Below, piece by piece: positions 8,893 through 17,009 of a stretch of DNA of 64,000 nt (the first letter of the stretch is position 1; every line of letters begins with the position of its first letter). The DNA comes from Phycisphaerales bacterium (GTDB lineage Bacteria; Planctomycetota; Phycisphaerae; Sedimentisphaerales; Anaerobacaceae): NCBI GenBank assembly GCA_003141315.1, contig PLLP01000024.1, positions 1-64,000 on the forward strand, read 5' to 3'. The translations under genes and the position numbers were made by a program. The notes under the pieces were generated by a model. That model was not told the origin of the DNA and ran no database searches. It saw only the letters and a program-made list of their open reading frames with translations.

Positions 8893-9795
8893 CTAAATGT
8901 TCGGTTTTGTCGCCGACAAAAAAAACGGCTGTGAGTTCTGCAATTTATGAAGCTCACAGCCGATGATATTTCGATTTGCCGTTGTCTCTACAGTGTTCTT
9001 CTCTAATGCTACGCCGATACTGCCCAGAAGGACAGCGCCAGGGGCTGGAATTGTCGGCGGATTGAAAGACCAGTTCTTAATATCCTGGCTCCCGTAGGCA
9101 CCGCCGTTTCCTGCGCTGAAACCAACGTACGCCTGAGGACCCAAGGTCCCGAAAACGTCCACCGTCGTGGACATGATGGCGCTCCCAGGCTTAACTGAAG
9201 AATCGCCGAGGTAGACACTCAAGAGCGTGGTGGAAGGATTGTAATCGATCCAGGCATACTGGTTCTTGTCATAGAACGCTCCCTCCGTAACAGGCACGGA
9301 GCCCGGTGGAAGACTCGGAAGTGGGTCCACTCCATTAGTGACGACCCCAATGAAACTTGGACCCCGCCCGCGGAAGAGAACGGCCACGCTGGGAGAGAGG
9401 CCGGCATACCCCGAGCCTTGCCCGGCTGCACCCAAGGCACTGGCCCCGGCGCTGTCGTTCTGTAGCAGGAAAGTAAAGCCGTCAGTGACACCCAGCCCGG
9501 AACTCGGGTCAGACGTGACCAGGAACTCGAAGGAAGTACTGAACCCAGTCGTGGCGTCAAGGGGGACGGCGATCGTCCGGTAGGCTGTTCCCGACTGGGA
9601 CTCCGTACTCGGGACAAGCCGAAGCACATTCCCTGCTTGCGCCGCATTACCATTGAGCGTCAGTCCTGCCGTGCTGGAAAAATCGCTGTAGCTAAAGGAG
9701 ACATTTGCGACTGCTTGTCTCGGAGACAAAACGGACACCAACAAAACCAGAAATAAAAGTCCCTGTACTGACAACATTAGGATTGATTTACGCAT
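8893..9795 (-). CDS. Secreted L-type-lectin-like protein with broken PEP-CTERM tail
   Basis: The start at 9795 (MRKSILML) has GGAGG upstream and gives a signal peptide; a longer frame to 9888 has no support. The body (FSYSDFSSTAGLTLNGNA, TDGFTFLLQND, GSQDIKNWSF) resembles legume/L-type lectin domains of planctomycete secreted proteins. Near the end PPTIPAPGAVLLGSIGVAL matches the start of a PEP-CTERM exosortase signal. The usual membrane helix and arginine cluster are absent, and the frame runs instead through a rho-independent terminator into unrelated residues. The sorting signal therefore appears deleted and the protein may be non-functional or simply secreted. It lies in a segment bracketed by the duplicated cysK tail and on the opposite strand from its neighbours, suggesting insertion. 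Confidence 0.65.
   Translation of the reverse strand: MRKSILMLSVQGLLFLVLLVSVLSPRQAVANVSFSYSDFSSTAGLTLNGNAAQAGNVLRLVPSTESQSGTAYRTIAVPLDATTGFSTSFEFLVTSDPSSGLGVTDGFTFLLQNDSAGASALGAAGQGSGYAGLSPSVAVLFRGRGPSFIGVVTNGVDPLPSLPPGSVPVTEGAFYDKNQYAWIDYNPSTTLLSVYLGDSSVKPGSAIMSTTVDVFGTLGPQAYVGFSAGNGGAYGSQDIKNWSFNPPTIPAPGAVLLGSIGVALEKNTVETTANRNIIGCELHKLQNSQPFFLSATKPNI
8926..8962 (-). terminator. Rho-independent terminator of the lectin gene
   Basis: A 10-bp perfect stem, CGGCTGTGAG with CTCACAGCCG, is followed on the minus strand by eight T residues. It lies inside the last codons of the present lectin frame, evidence that the original stop codon was upstream. Confidence 0.85.
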
Positions 9796-10014
9796 CTTTA
9801 CCCTGCCTCCAAAACGAGAATGCAATTCGCACTCCCAACCCTTTATAAGGCCCCCCGAATCACGATGGAACACTCCATTCGCTGACATCTTCGGAAAGTC
9901 ATTTTGAATCTCATTTATATTACCCGATAACCAAACCGCCTGTCAATAAGAAAAAGGGAAATTTCGCAAAAAAACACATATTTTTTGGGACCATCTCAAC
10001 AAAACCCGTAAAAG

Positions 10015-10168
10015 TCAAGAGCGGAAACTTGAATACCCCGTTCGGGTTAGGCTAAAAGTAGTGAACTCGCCACCGTTTCCTGCTGTATAGTAGCCACTGG
10101 CTTGAACCCAATAGACACGACCACCATAGTAACATGCGTCATCATGCGTAGGACTCGCGAATGCCGGT
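10015..10168 (-). pseudogene. Fragment of a secreted protein
   Basis: Reading leftward from 10168 gives ASPTHDDACYYGGRVYWV followed by SGYYTAGNGGEFTTFSL and a stop at 10015. The composition is that of an exported, aromatic- and glycine-rich domain, possibly another PEP-CTERM protein, but it has no start of its own: the frame continues upstream only through the antisense of the duplicated cysK tail. It is best seen as a gene relic at the right border of the inserted segment. Confidence 0.4.
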
Positions 10169-10325
10169 GCGGCCAGACTTGAGAACAAGGGAAAATTGAT
10201 AGTTGTGATTATCCCGAGTTGAGGCGAGCGATACCTCTCGACTTGGCTTTTCGCCGAGTATATGAAATGAGATGGGGGGATGATTGAAATTTTGGTAATA
10301 TAGCTTTGCAATAGAGCGGCTGCGG
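10169..10325 (+). pseudogene. Duplicated cysK 3' fragment (right copy of direct repeat)
   Basis: Matches 8697-8855. The copy carries a nonsense change (IPSC of the intact gene becomes IPS-stop, TGC to TGA in context) and has no start, so it is not expressed as protein. Its right end runs into the mnmA promoter. Confidence 0.9.
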
Positions 10326-10333
10326 TTTAAAAT
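10306..10333 (+). promoter_or_regulatory. mnmA promoter
   Basis: TTGCAA (10306-10311), a 16-base spacer and TAAAAT (10328-10333) end 8 bases before the mnmA ATG, and no ribosome site lies between. A start of transcription at or next to the ATG (leaderless mRNA) is implied. The -35 box lies in the duplicated repeat; the left copy (8697-8855) has the -35 but not the -10. Confidence 0.5.
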
Positions 10334-10341
10334 AGAACGCT

Positions 10342-11424
10342 ATGCAAAAAAAGGTTGTTGTAGCTATTAGCGGCGGGGTGGATTCTGCCGTGGCCGCTGC
10401 ATTGCTTCGGGATGCAGGTTATGATGTGACGGCGGTATTCTTCTGCCTTCAGAAGGAGGGGACATACAGCAGCAACGAGCGGGCATGCTGCAGTCCGCAG
10501 GATGCAGCCGACGCCCGGCACATCGCAGCCAAACTCAGCATACCTTATACAGCGTTATCGGTCTCGGAAGATTTTGAGACAATAATCGATAGTTTTGTCG
10601 AGGATTATGAAAACGGGCGGACGCCGAACCCCTGCATCAGATGCAATGAAAAGGTAAAATTCAGGAGGCTCTTCGCTCTTGCGGATTCTCTTGGTGCGGA
10701 TTATGTGGCAACCGGGCATTACGCCAGAATCATCGAGCATAAGGGGCAGGCTGCGATTGCACCCGCCAGGGCGGTCGGCAAAGACCAGTCTTATGTTTTG
10801 TTCAGTCTTCCCAAAGAAAAGCTCGGCAGGATTCTTTTTCCTGTCGGCCAACTGGAAAATAAACATGCGGTAAGGAGATTAGCCAAAGATTTGGGTCTGG
10901 ACGTGCACGACAAGCCTGACAGCCAGGATATTTGTTTTGTTCCCGGCGGGGATTATGTAAATCTGCTTCTTGTTCGCGGAAGCCCCGCCCTGCGTGCCGG
11001 CGATGTTGTGGATTCTTCGGGCGGCGTAATCGGTCGGCATAACGGCTATGGCAGATTTACAATCGGGCAGCGGCGGGGAGTGGGTATTGCGACCGGTGAA
11101 CCTGCGTATGTGACAGATATAAATCCGCAAACAGCGGTTGTGACAATCGGCACAAAAAAAGAACTGCTGGCGGACGGGTTAAAGGCGGATTGTGCCAATT
11201 GGCAGGTGGATGTGCCGGCTTCGTTCGATGCCGTGGTGAAGATTCGATATAATAGTCGCGGCGTTCCCGCAACGGTTCAGATTGGAGAAAATAATACTTT
11301 CGAGGTTCGCTTTAACAGGCCATTGGAAGCGGTGACGCCGGGGCAGGCGGCGGTGGTATATTCGGATGAATGTCTTCTCGGCGGCGGATGGATAAAAGAA
11401 AAATTAATCTCAGGGGACAAATGA
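10342..11424 (+). CDS. mnmA: tRNA-specific 2-thiouridylase MnmA
   Basis: 360 residues, normal for the family. An N-terminal PP-loop (SGGVDSAVAAALL) activates U34 with ATP; cysteines in NPCIRCN (C98) and SQDICFVPGG form the catalytic pair that carries sulfur; the C-terminal beta-barrel follows (GRHNGYGRFTIGQRRG is the tRNA-binding segment). It makes s2U34 in tRNA for Glu, Gln and Lys. It overlaps the next gene by ATGA and is followed by an E1-like enzyme and a cysteine desulfurase, its expected sulfur donor. A cysteine-rich ACCSPQDAADA segment is present, as in other non-proteobacterial MnmA proteins. Confidence 0.95.
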   Translation: MQKKVVVAISGGVDSAVAAALLRDAGYDVTAVFFCLQKEGTYSSNERACCSPQDAADARHIAAKLSIPYTALSVSEDFETIIDSFVEDYENGRTPNPCIRCNEKVKFRRLFALADSLGADYVATGHYARIIEHKGQAAIAPARAVGKDQSYVLFSLPKEKLGRILFPVGQLENKHAVRRLAKDLGLDVHDKPDSQDICFVPGGDYVNLLLVRGSPALRAGDVVDSSGGVIGRHNGYGRFTIGQRRGVGIATGEPAYVTDINPQTAVVTIGTKKELLADGLKADCANWQVDVPASFDAVVKIRYNSRGVPATVQIGENNTFEVRFNRPLEAVTPGQAAVVYSDECLLGGGWIKEKLISGDK

Positions 11425-12194
11425 AAAATATGGACTTGTCACGATATGCCAGGCAGATAAGTTTCAAGCCTTTCGGCGTCGAAGGCCAGCAGAGGCTTGT
11501 TAAAAGCAGCGCATTGATTGTAGGAGTCGGCGGTCTCGGCAGCTGGGCGGCGGAACTGCTCGTCCGTGCCGGCGTCGGCCATATCCGGCTTGCCGATGAT
11601 GACTGCGTTGAGATAACCAATATACACAGGCAAAGTTTATTTACCGAAAAGGACAGCAGTGAACGCAGCCTCAAGGTGACCGCAGCGGCGGAACATCTGC
11701 GGGAAATTAACAGCAGCTGTAATATCGAACCGGTTTTTACAAGAATGGACAGGCTCACCGCGGGAAAATTAGTTGAGGGTATGGATGTGATAGTTGACGG
11801 GACGGATAATTTTCCTGCCAGGTTCATACTTAATGATTGTGCAGTAAAGAACTCCAAACCGTGGGTGTTTGCGGGCGTGCTCGGCAGCGAGGCACAGATG
11901 ATGACGATAATTCCCGGTAAAACGCCGTGCCTGCGATGCCTGCTCGGGCAGGTGCCGTCGTGCAGCGGGCAGAGCTGCAGAGAGGTCGGAGTTCTGGGGC
12001 CGGCGGTGGCGGCGGTGGCGGCGTTCGAGGCGTCGGAGGCATTGAAAATTCTTTCCGGCAATATCGACCGGGCAAACCCGAATCTGGTTGTGTTCGATTT
12101 CTGGTCAAATATTATCGAGCAGGTGAACGTTTCCAAATTGAGAACGGATTGCACGTGCTGCGTTCAGAAGAATTTTGAGTTTCTTGAGCCGTAA
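11421..12194 (+). CDS. ThiF/MoeB/HesA-family E1-like adenylyltransferase
   Basis: The start at 11421 overlaps the mnmA stop (ATGA) and has an AGGGGAC ribosome site; the frame upstream to 11370 is not needed. The ATP-binding loop GVGGLGSWAAELLVRAG and DDDCVEITNIHRQSLF are typical of MoeB/ThiF. Two cysteine pairs (CLRCL and CTCC) would bind zinc. Such enzymes adenylate the C-terminal Gly-Gly of a ThiS/MoaD-like sulfur carrier. No carrier gene is adjacent, so the partner is encoded elsewhere. The operon with MnmA and a cysteine desulfurase suggests a role in sulfur relay for tRNA or cofactor thiolation. Confidence 0.88.
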   Translation: MKNMDLSRYARQISFKPFGVEGQQRLVKSSALIVGVGGLGSWAAELLVRAGVGHIRLADDDCVEITNIHRQSLFTEKDSSERSLKVTAAAEHLREINSSCNIEPVFTRMDRLTAGKLVEGMDVIVDGTDNFPARFILNDCAVKNSKPWVFAGVLGSEAQMMTIIPGKTPCLRCLLGQVPSCSGQSCREVGVLGPAVAAVAAFEASEALKILSGNIDRANPNLVVFDFWSNIIEQVNVSKLRTDCTCCVQKNFEFLEP

Positions 12195-12197
12195 ATT

Positions 12198-13358
12198 ATG
12201 GAAATAAAAAAGCCGATATATCTCGATTACAATGCGACTACGCCGCTGGATAAACGTGTGCTGGAAAGTATGATGCCGGCGCTGACTTTTTCTTTCGGCA
12301 ATCCTTCCAGCGAAGGTAATTCACTGGGCAGGCAGGCAGGGGATATGGTGGAAAATGCCCGGCGGCAGACGGCGGATTTTATCGGCGCATCCGCAAGGGA
12401 GATAATTTTTACCTCCGGCGCTACGGAAGCCTGCAACCTGGCAATTAAAGGCGCGGCGAAGATGTATCGCGACAAAGGCAATCATATTATAGCCTCCGCT
12501 GTCGAACACAAGGCTGTCCTCGAATCGTGCAGGCGGCTGGAGCAGGACGGATTCAAACTTACTTTGCTCAAACCCGATTCTTTCGGGATGATTTCCGCAG
12601 AACAGGTTTCTGAAGCGATTACCAATGAGACAATATTAGTATGCGTTATGATGGCAAATAACGTTGTAGGCACGATTAACCCCGTCGATGAAATCGGGCT
12701 TGTCTGCAGGAAACGGGGAATCCTTTTTTTCTGCGATGCGACCCAGGCGGCGGGAAAGCTCGCGGTGAATGTCGAGCGGATGAACGCTGATTTGGCGGCG
12801 TTTTCAGCTCATAAAATTTGCGGTCCGAAGGGGACGGGTGCTCTTTACGTGCGGGGCAAAAATCCGCGTGTAAAGCTGGCAGCCCAAATCGATGGCGGAG
12901 GTCAGGAACATTTTCTTCGAAGCGGCACGCTTAACGTCCCCGGTATTGTCGGGTTTGGAGCGGCCTGCGCTTTGTGCAAAGAGGAACTGGGCAATAAACC
13001 GTCCGCGCCGGCTGAACTGCGAAAAAAACTGGAGGATGGTTTAAAGGCGGCGTTAACTGATATACAGATAAACGGGCATCCGGAAAAACGGTTGCCTAAT
13101 ACCGTGAATGTTTCGTTTAAGGGTGTTGAGGCTGTTTCTCTGCTTGGCAAGATGACGGATATTGCGGCGTCGGCAGGGTCGGCCTGCGAGTCGGGAACGT
13201 CGGGTTCGAATTATGTACTTCGGGCGATGGGGGTGGCTGAAGATTCGGTATCGAGCGCCATAAGATTGAGCCTGGGGCGTTTCACTACCGAAGAGGAAAT
13301 TGATTATGCGATAGAAAGGATAAGCAGTTCTGTTCTATCGCTTCGCGGCGGGAAATAG
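12198..13358 (+). CDS. Cysteine desulfurase (NifS/IscS family)
   Basis: 386 residues, class V aminotransferase fold. It has IYLDYNATTPLD at the N-terminus, the PLP lysine in SAHKICGPKGTGALY, and the catalytic cysteine in SAGSACESGTSG. It strips sulfur from cysteine and hands it on as persulfide. Because it follows mnmA and the E1-like gene with a 3-base gap, its most likely acceptors are those two proteins. No IscU scaffold gene is adjacent, so general Fe-S assembly is not indicated here. Confidence 0.93.
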   Translation: MEIKKPIYLDYNATTPLDKRVLESMMPALTFSFGNPSSEGNSLGRQAGDMVENARRQTADFIGASAREIIFTSGATEACNLAIKGAAKMYRDKGNHIIASAVEHKAVLESCRRLEQDGFKLTLLKPDSFGMISAEQVSEAITNETILVCVMMANNVVGTINPVDEIGLVCRKRGILFFCDATQAAGKLAVNVERMNADLAAFSAHKICGPKGTGALYVRGKNPRVKLAAQIDGGGQEHFLRSGTLNVPGIVGFGAACALCKEELGNKPSAPAELRKKLEDGLKAALTDIQINGHPEKRLPNTVNVSFKGVEAVSLLGKMTDIAASAGSACESGTSGSNYVLRAMGVAEDSVSSAIRLSLGRFTTEEEIDYAIERISSSVLSLRGGK

Positions 13359-13430
13359 CGGAAAGATTGTAATGCTTTTCATTAAGAAAATCAAAAATCA
13401 GGGATAGCCGGTAATTTTTTCAGGAGAAAA

Positions 13431-14492
13431 ATGAAAATGCTTTCGAGTATCACTTTTTCAGATGAGCGTATTCTTGCGGTGGCGGTACCTTTGGCGATTG
13501 CTTTTATAACCACCATCATCGGGTATATTTTAAGACAAATATTATTCAAAAGTTTTACCCGCTGGGCACAAAAAACAGAAACTCAAATCGATGATATTAT
13601 CCTCGAATCGATAAAGACGCCTTCCATCCTGTGGCTTATTATGCTCGGTTTATATACTGGGGTCATATTTTCGAATCTTCCTGAAAGGGCTGTTCTAATT
13701 ATCGGCAGGATTCTGTTCATACTCGGCGCATTATCGGTGACTCTTGCTCTTGCAAATATGTTAGCCCGCATTACGAGGGTTTATTCGAACAGGGTTTCGC
13801 CGACGCTGCCGGGAATATCTCTAACGGAAAATATTATACGGGTCTTCGTTTTATGCACCGGCGTACTGGTGATTCTTAACAGCCTCGGCGTTTCGATAAC
13901 CCCGATACTTGCAACTTTGGGTGTGGGTGGTTTGGCTGTGGCTTTGGCGCTGCAGGATACCCTTTCGAATTTATTCGCGGGATTCCATATTAGTCTGAAT
14001 AAAATGCTGAACGTCGGCGATTACATCAGACTTGAAACCGGCGAAGAAGGCTATGTGATGGATATTACCTGGCGAACCACGAAGATAAGGATGCTTTCGG
14101 ATAACGTAATTTTAGTCCCCAATTCCAAAATTGCACAGACAATTATAACCAACTATTATTTTCCGGGAAAAGATTTGGCGGTGTCTGTGAATATCGGCGT
14201 TCATTACAGCAGCAATCTCGATGAGGTCGAAAGGATTACCTGCGAAGTAGCCAGAGAAGTAATGCGGGACGTGCCCGGCGGCATTCCTGAATTTGCTCCT
14301 TCTATACGGTATAATGAATTGGGCGATTCCTGCGTAAAATTTTCAGTGAATATGCGGGCGAAGGAATTTACCGACCAGTACCTGATAAAACACGAATTTA
14401 TCAAAAGGCTGCACCAGCGTTATAAGAAGGAAGGCATTGTAATTCCGTATCCGGTCATGGCGATAAATTATTCACAGGAAGGGGCAAAGTAA
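13431..14492 (+). CDS. MscS-family mechanosensitive channel
   Basis: 353 residues with three to five hydrophobic helices, then the pore-lining helix ILATLGVGGLAVALALQDTL, then the beta domain (VGDYIRLETGEEGYVMDITWRTT, VLVPNSKI) of small-conductance channels. It releases solutes under membrane tension. A strong AGGAGAAAA site fixes the start. It is followed 7 bases later by the DUF1646 permease, so the two are probably co-transcribed. Confidence 0.92.
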   Translation: MKMLSSITFSDERILAVAVPLAIAFITTIIGYILRQILFKSFTRWAQKTETQIDDIILESIKTPSILWLIMLGLYTGVIFSNLPERAVLIIGRILFILGALSVTLALANMLARITRVYSNRVSPTLPGISLTENIIRVFVLCTGVLVILNSLGVSITPILATLGVGGLAVALALQDTLSNLFAGFHISLNKMLNVGDYIRLETGEEGYVMDITWRTTKIRMLSDNVILVPNSKIAQTIITNYYFPGKDLAVSVNIGVHYSSNLDEVERITCEVAREVMRDVPGGIPEFAPSIRYNELGDSCVKFSVNMRAKEFTDQYLIKHEFIKRLHQRYKKEGIVIPYPVMAINYSQEGAK

Positions 14493-14499
14493 TTCGAGT

Positions 14500-15570
14500 A
14501 TGGTGTTGCTGCTGGCAAATAATAACGGCGCAGGTTTATTCGTGATAGGGGGGCTGTTTTTTGTAATGGCCCTTGTGCTGCTGCTTCCTTTTTTCTCCAA
14601 AAGGGTTGAAGAGGAGCTGGAAATCTTTCTTTTTATAATGGGAATTATTTCCGTAAGCATCTCGAAGCTATGGAACCTGCATCTGCTAAAAGAGGCATTG
14701 GTTGAGCCGATTAAAATTACACTTGCGGTTCTGATTGCGGGCCTGCTGTTCCGCATCCTCAGGTCGAAAATTGCAAAATCTACGGTTGCTCTTGAAAGCC
14801 GGTTCGGCAACAACGTTTTGGTTTTTATTATTGTTGTCGGTCTGGGTTTGATTAGCAGCGTAATTACCGCAATTATCGCAGCCCTGATACTTAGCGAGGT
14901 GCTGGGCGTATTAAATCTTTCGAGGCGATGTAAGATTAAAGTGGCGGTTATCAGCTGTTTTTCAATCGGGCTGGGGGCGGCGTTGACGCCGATAGGCGAA
15001 CCGCTTGCTACGATAGCGATTTCCCGCCTGCAGGGCCCGCCGCATAACGCTGATTTTTTGTTTCTGTTCAGGAATCTGAGTAAATTTGTCATCCCCGCAA
15101 TTTTCGTATTGGGTATATACGCCGCATTTTTGAAAGAGTCGCCGGGTTCGAAACCTGCTTCCAAAATAGATGAGCCTGAAACAACAGCCGGCATTTTTTT
15201 CAGGGCTTTGAAGATATATCTTTTTGTGCTGGCCCTCGTATTTTTAGGGACGGGTTTTACGCCTGTTGTCGAAAAGTACGTGGTGAATATGCCTGCCTTT
15301 GTGCTTTACTGGGTGAATATGGTTTCTGCCATTCTCGACAACGCCACTTTGACGGCGGCGGAAATCTCGCAGGCGATGACCGCAAAGCAAATCGAGTTTC
15401 TGCTTATGGGCTTGCTTATTGCCGGCGGTATGCTGATTCCCGGCAATATCCCCAACATAATCTGCGCAAAGAAATTATCCATAAAGAGCAGAGAATGGGC
15501 GTTGTTTGGCGTCCCGCTTGGACTGGCGATGATGGCCGGCTTCTTCATTATCCTCATCGCCGCAAGATAA
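14500..15570 (+). CDS. DUF1646-family membrane permease
   Basis: 356 residues with about ten hydrophobic helices. Charged residues sit inside helices at IGLGAALTPIGEPLATIAISRL and near AILDNATLTAAEI, as in ion-transporter superfamily members related to NhaD/citrate permeases. DUF1646 proteins are uncharacterised. Tight coupling to the MscS gene could suggest a role in ion balance; this is inference. Confidence 0.75.
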   Translation: MVLLLANNNGAGLFVIGGLFFVMALVLLLPFFSKRVEEELEIFLFIMGIISVSISKLWNLHLLKEALVEPIKITLAVLIAGLLFRILRSKIAKSTVALESRFGNNVLVFIIVVGLGLISSVITAIIAALILSEVLGVLNLSRRCKIKVAVISCFSIGLGAALTPIGEPLATIAISRLQGPPHNADFLFLFRNLSKFVIPAIFVLGIYAAFLKESPGSKPASKIDEPETTAGIFFRALKIYLFVLALVFLGTGFTPVVEKYVVNMPAFVLYWVNMVSAILDNATLTAAEISQAMTAKQIEFLLMGLLIAGGMLIPGNIPNIICAKKLSIKSREWALFGVPLGLAMMAGFFIILIAAR

Positions 15571-15580
15571 CCGATTCCGC

Positions 15581-15630
15581 AGCCTGCCCTGAGCGACCAG
15601 TGGTGAGCTTGTCGAACCAAGTCGAAGGGA
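15581..15630. repeat. Dispersed intergenic element (GAGCTTGTCGAA type)
   Basis: Contains GCCTGCCCTGAGCGACC and GTGAGCTTGTCGAACC then AAGTCGAAGGGA. The same words occur at 38.69-38.80 kb and, altered, within the GH2 gene at 3.05 kb. A second palindrome, ATCCGCCTGCGGCGGAC, follows at about 15676-15692. No gene is seen between 15571 and 15778. Confidence 0.7.
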
Positions 15631-15778
15631 GAAAAATTAGCCACGAAAAGGCACAAAAGGAAATAGACAGGATAATCCGCCTGCGGCGGACGGCTCTGAT
15701 TTCCTGAATTTTTAGAGGTTACCTTAAGTTTTAACTATTTCAATTTGTCGACTGCGAGTCAAAAAGTTCCGGAAGGCT

Positions 15779-16063
15779 TTAATTATTTAGAAGTTTGTCG
15801 ATATCCCAATACATCGAAGACCACCCTTTGTACATCTTGTAAAGGGATATAATATCATATATTTTTCCTATTTCTTCACTCGCAGATTTAACATAGCCGG
15901 CCTCTAAACAAAGTTCTTTAACGGTATCACAATGACTTTTAATACCCCTATCGAGCAGTCTGTCAAATAACTCTATCGCCTTTTCTTCGTCATGTTCAAA
16001 CCTACCATAAGTTTTCTGAAAAAGCTCTTTAATAGCTTTTTTATAAATTTCTTCGTGGGACAT
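15779..16063 (-). CDS. Hypothetical small helical protein
   Basis: 94 residues, lysine- and glutamate-rich, predicted all-helical (MSHEEIYKKAIKELFQKTYG; LFDRLLDRGIKSHCDTVKEL). There is no signal peptide or membrane helix. An AAAGG site precedes the ATG. It follows the 247-residue gene on the same strand after 32 bases, so the pair probably form one transcript. I do not recognise the family. Confidence 0.5.
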   Translation of the reverse strand: MSHEEIYKKAIKELFQKTYGRFEHDEEKAIELFDRLLDRGIKSHCDTVKELCLEAGYVKSASEEIGKIYDIISLYKMYKGWSSMYWDIDKLLNN

Positions 16064-16095
16064 TTGCTTAACCTTTCATTATAATTTTCAAAAAT

Positions 16096-16839
16096 TCAAT
16101 TACGAGATTTGCTAAGCCATCCCAAAACCGAAACCCAAATGACCTTTACTGTCACTTCATAAAACCATTTACCTGTATTTATCAGTGATTTAATTCTTCT
16201 CTGCCTCAGTCTGCGCATCAATGTTTCAAGAGCAATAGTAGAACGGCTTACTTCTTCCTGCATTTCTGAAGTCATGAAATCCTGAACAGAGAACTTTTCT
16301 CTTATTTCAGACCAGTCGTCGATCAGTAACGTATTATTTACTTCAGGACATTTCCGCAATTCAATACTTAAAGGTGTTATTGTATAGTCTATCTTTTTTA
16401 TCAATAGTTGAAGCGTTTTATCTCGATCCATTAATTCTGCATCATATTTTTTATCTAAAGAACGGTATATTTTCTCTGCCTTTACCTCAATGGCACGGTT
16501 GCATCTATCTTGGGTATTTTTCTGTTCTGCTTCCGAAGTTTTATGTGGAAAGATATTCGTGTGTCCTGGAGGCAAAGTAAACCCTGTTTGCCACTTTTTC
16601 AGCGTTGCGGTAAACTCTTTTTCCGCTTCCTTATAAGCTTTTTCTTCTAAATCCTTGTTTTTCTTTAATAGTTTTTTCTGAGTTGCTTTCTGCAAAGCCC
16701 GGAAAAGCTTCAAAAGCGGCTTAATATCCCTAACCACAAAGTTGTTTTGTGTTTGCGATGAAGATTGCATTTGCTTTCTCTTCTGGTATATCATTAATAA
16801 AAAGCAATAAAGAACCCCAACATTGATAATATCGACCAT
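16096..16839 (-). CDS. Hypothetical membrane-associated coiled-coil protein
   Basis: 247 residues. The N-terminus has a hydrophobic stretch (VLYCFLLMIY) followed by basic residues, the middle is long charged helix (KKNKDLEEKAYKEAEKEF, predicted coiled coil), and the C-terminus has another hydrophobic segment (VTVKVIWVSVLGWL). I do not recognise it. A near-perfect 20-bp palindrome ends one base before the start codon, so translation may begin at a later ATG (for example MQSSSQTQ), or the palindrome is a regulatory site. Confidence 0.5.
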   Translation of the reverse strand: MVDIINVGVLYCFLLMIYQKRKQMQSSSQTQNNFVVRDIKPLLKLFRALQKATQKKLLKKNKDLEEKAYKEAEKEFTATLKKWQTGFTLPPGHTNIFPHKTSEAEQKNTQDRCNRAIEVKAEKIYRSLDKKYDAELMDRDKTLQLLIKKIDYTITPLSIELRKCPEVNNTLLIDDWSEIREKFSVQDFMTSEMQEEVSRSTIALETLMRRLRQRRIKSLINTGKWFYEVTVKVIWVSVLGWLSKSRN

Positions 16840-16840
16840 T

Positions 16841-16860
16841 GTGTTTGAGTACTAAAACAC
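16841..16860. promoter_or_regulatory. 20-bp palindrome, candidate operator
   Basis: GTGTTTGAGTACTAAAACAC is symmetric about AGTACT except for one base pair. It lies directly upstream of the 247-residue gene on the minus strand and about 90 bases before the GH20 promoter, so it could regulate either. Confidence 0.45.
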
Positions 16861-16951
16861 ATTTTATAAAACCACGCTTACGCTATTGCTTGGGCAACTC
16901 TCCCCTATGGCTAAATTAGGGGTTTTCTAACAGGGTTTTGGCACAAAAACA

Positions 16952-16981
16952 TTGCCCGAAATGTAATTTGTGTGATAAGAT
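16952..16981 (+). promoter_or_regulatory. Possible promoter of the amino-sugar operon
   Basis: TTGCCC (16952-16957), an 18-base spacer and TAAGAT (16976-16981), 28 bases before the GH20 start. Confidence 0.4.
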
Positions 16982-17009
16982 TCCCTTCAGGCGAACTTAA
17001 TTATTTGTA

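Noticed and set aside
14472-15194. Minus-strand frame of 240 codons
   Set aside because: Fully antisense to the DUF1646 permease, with the reversed hydrophobic pattern expected from a shadow frame.
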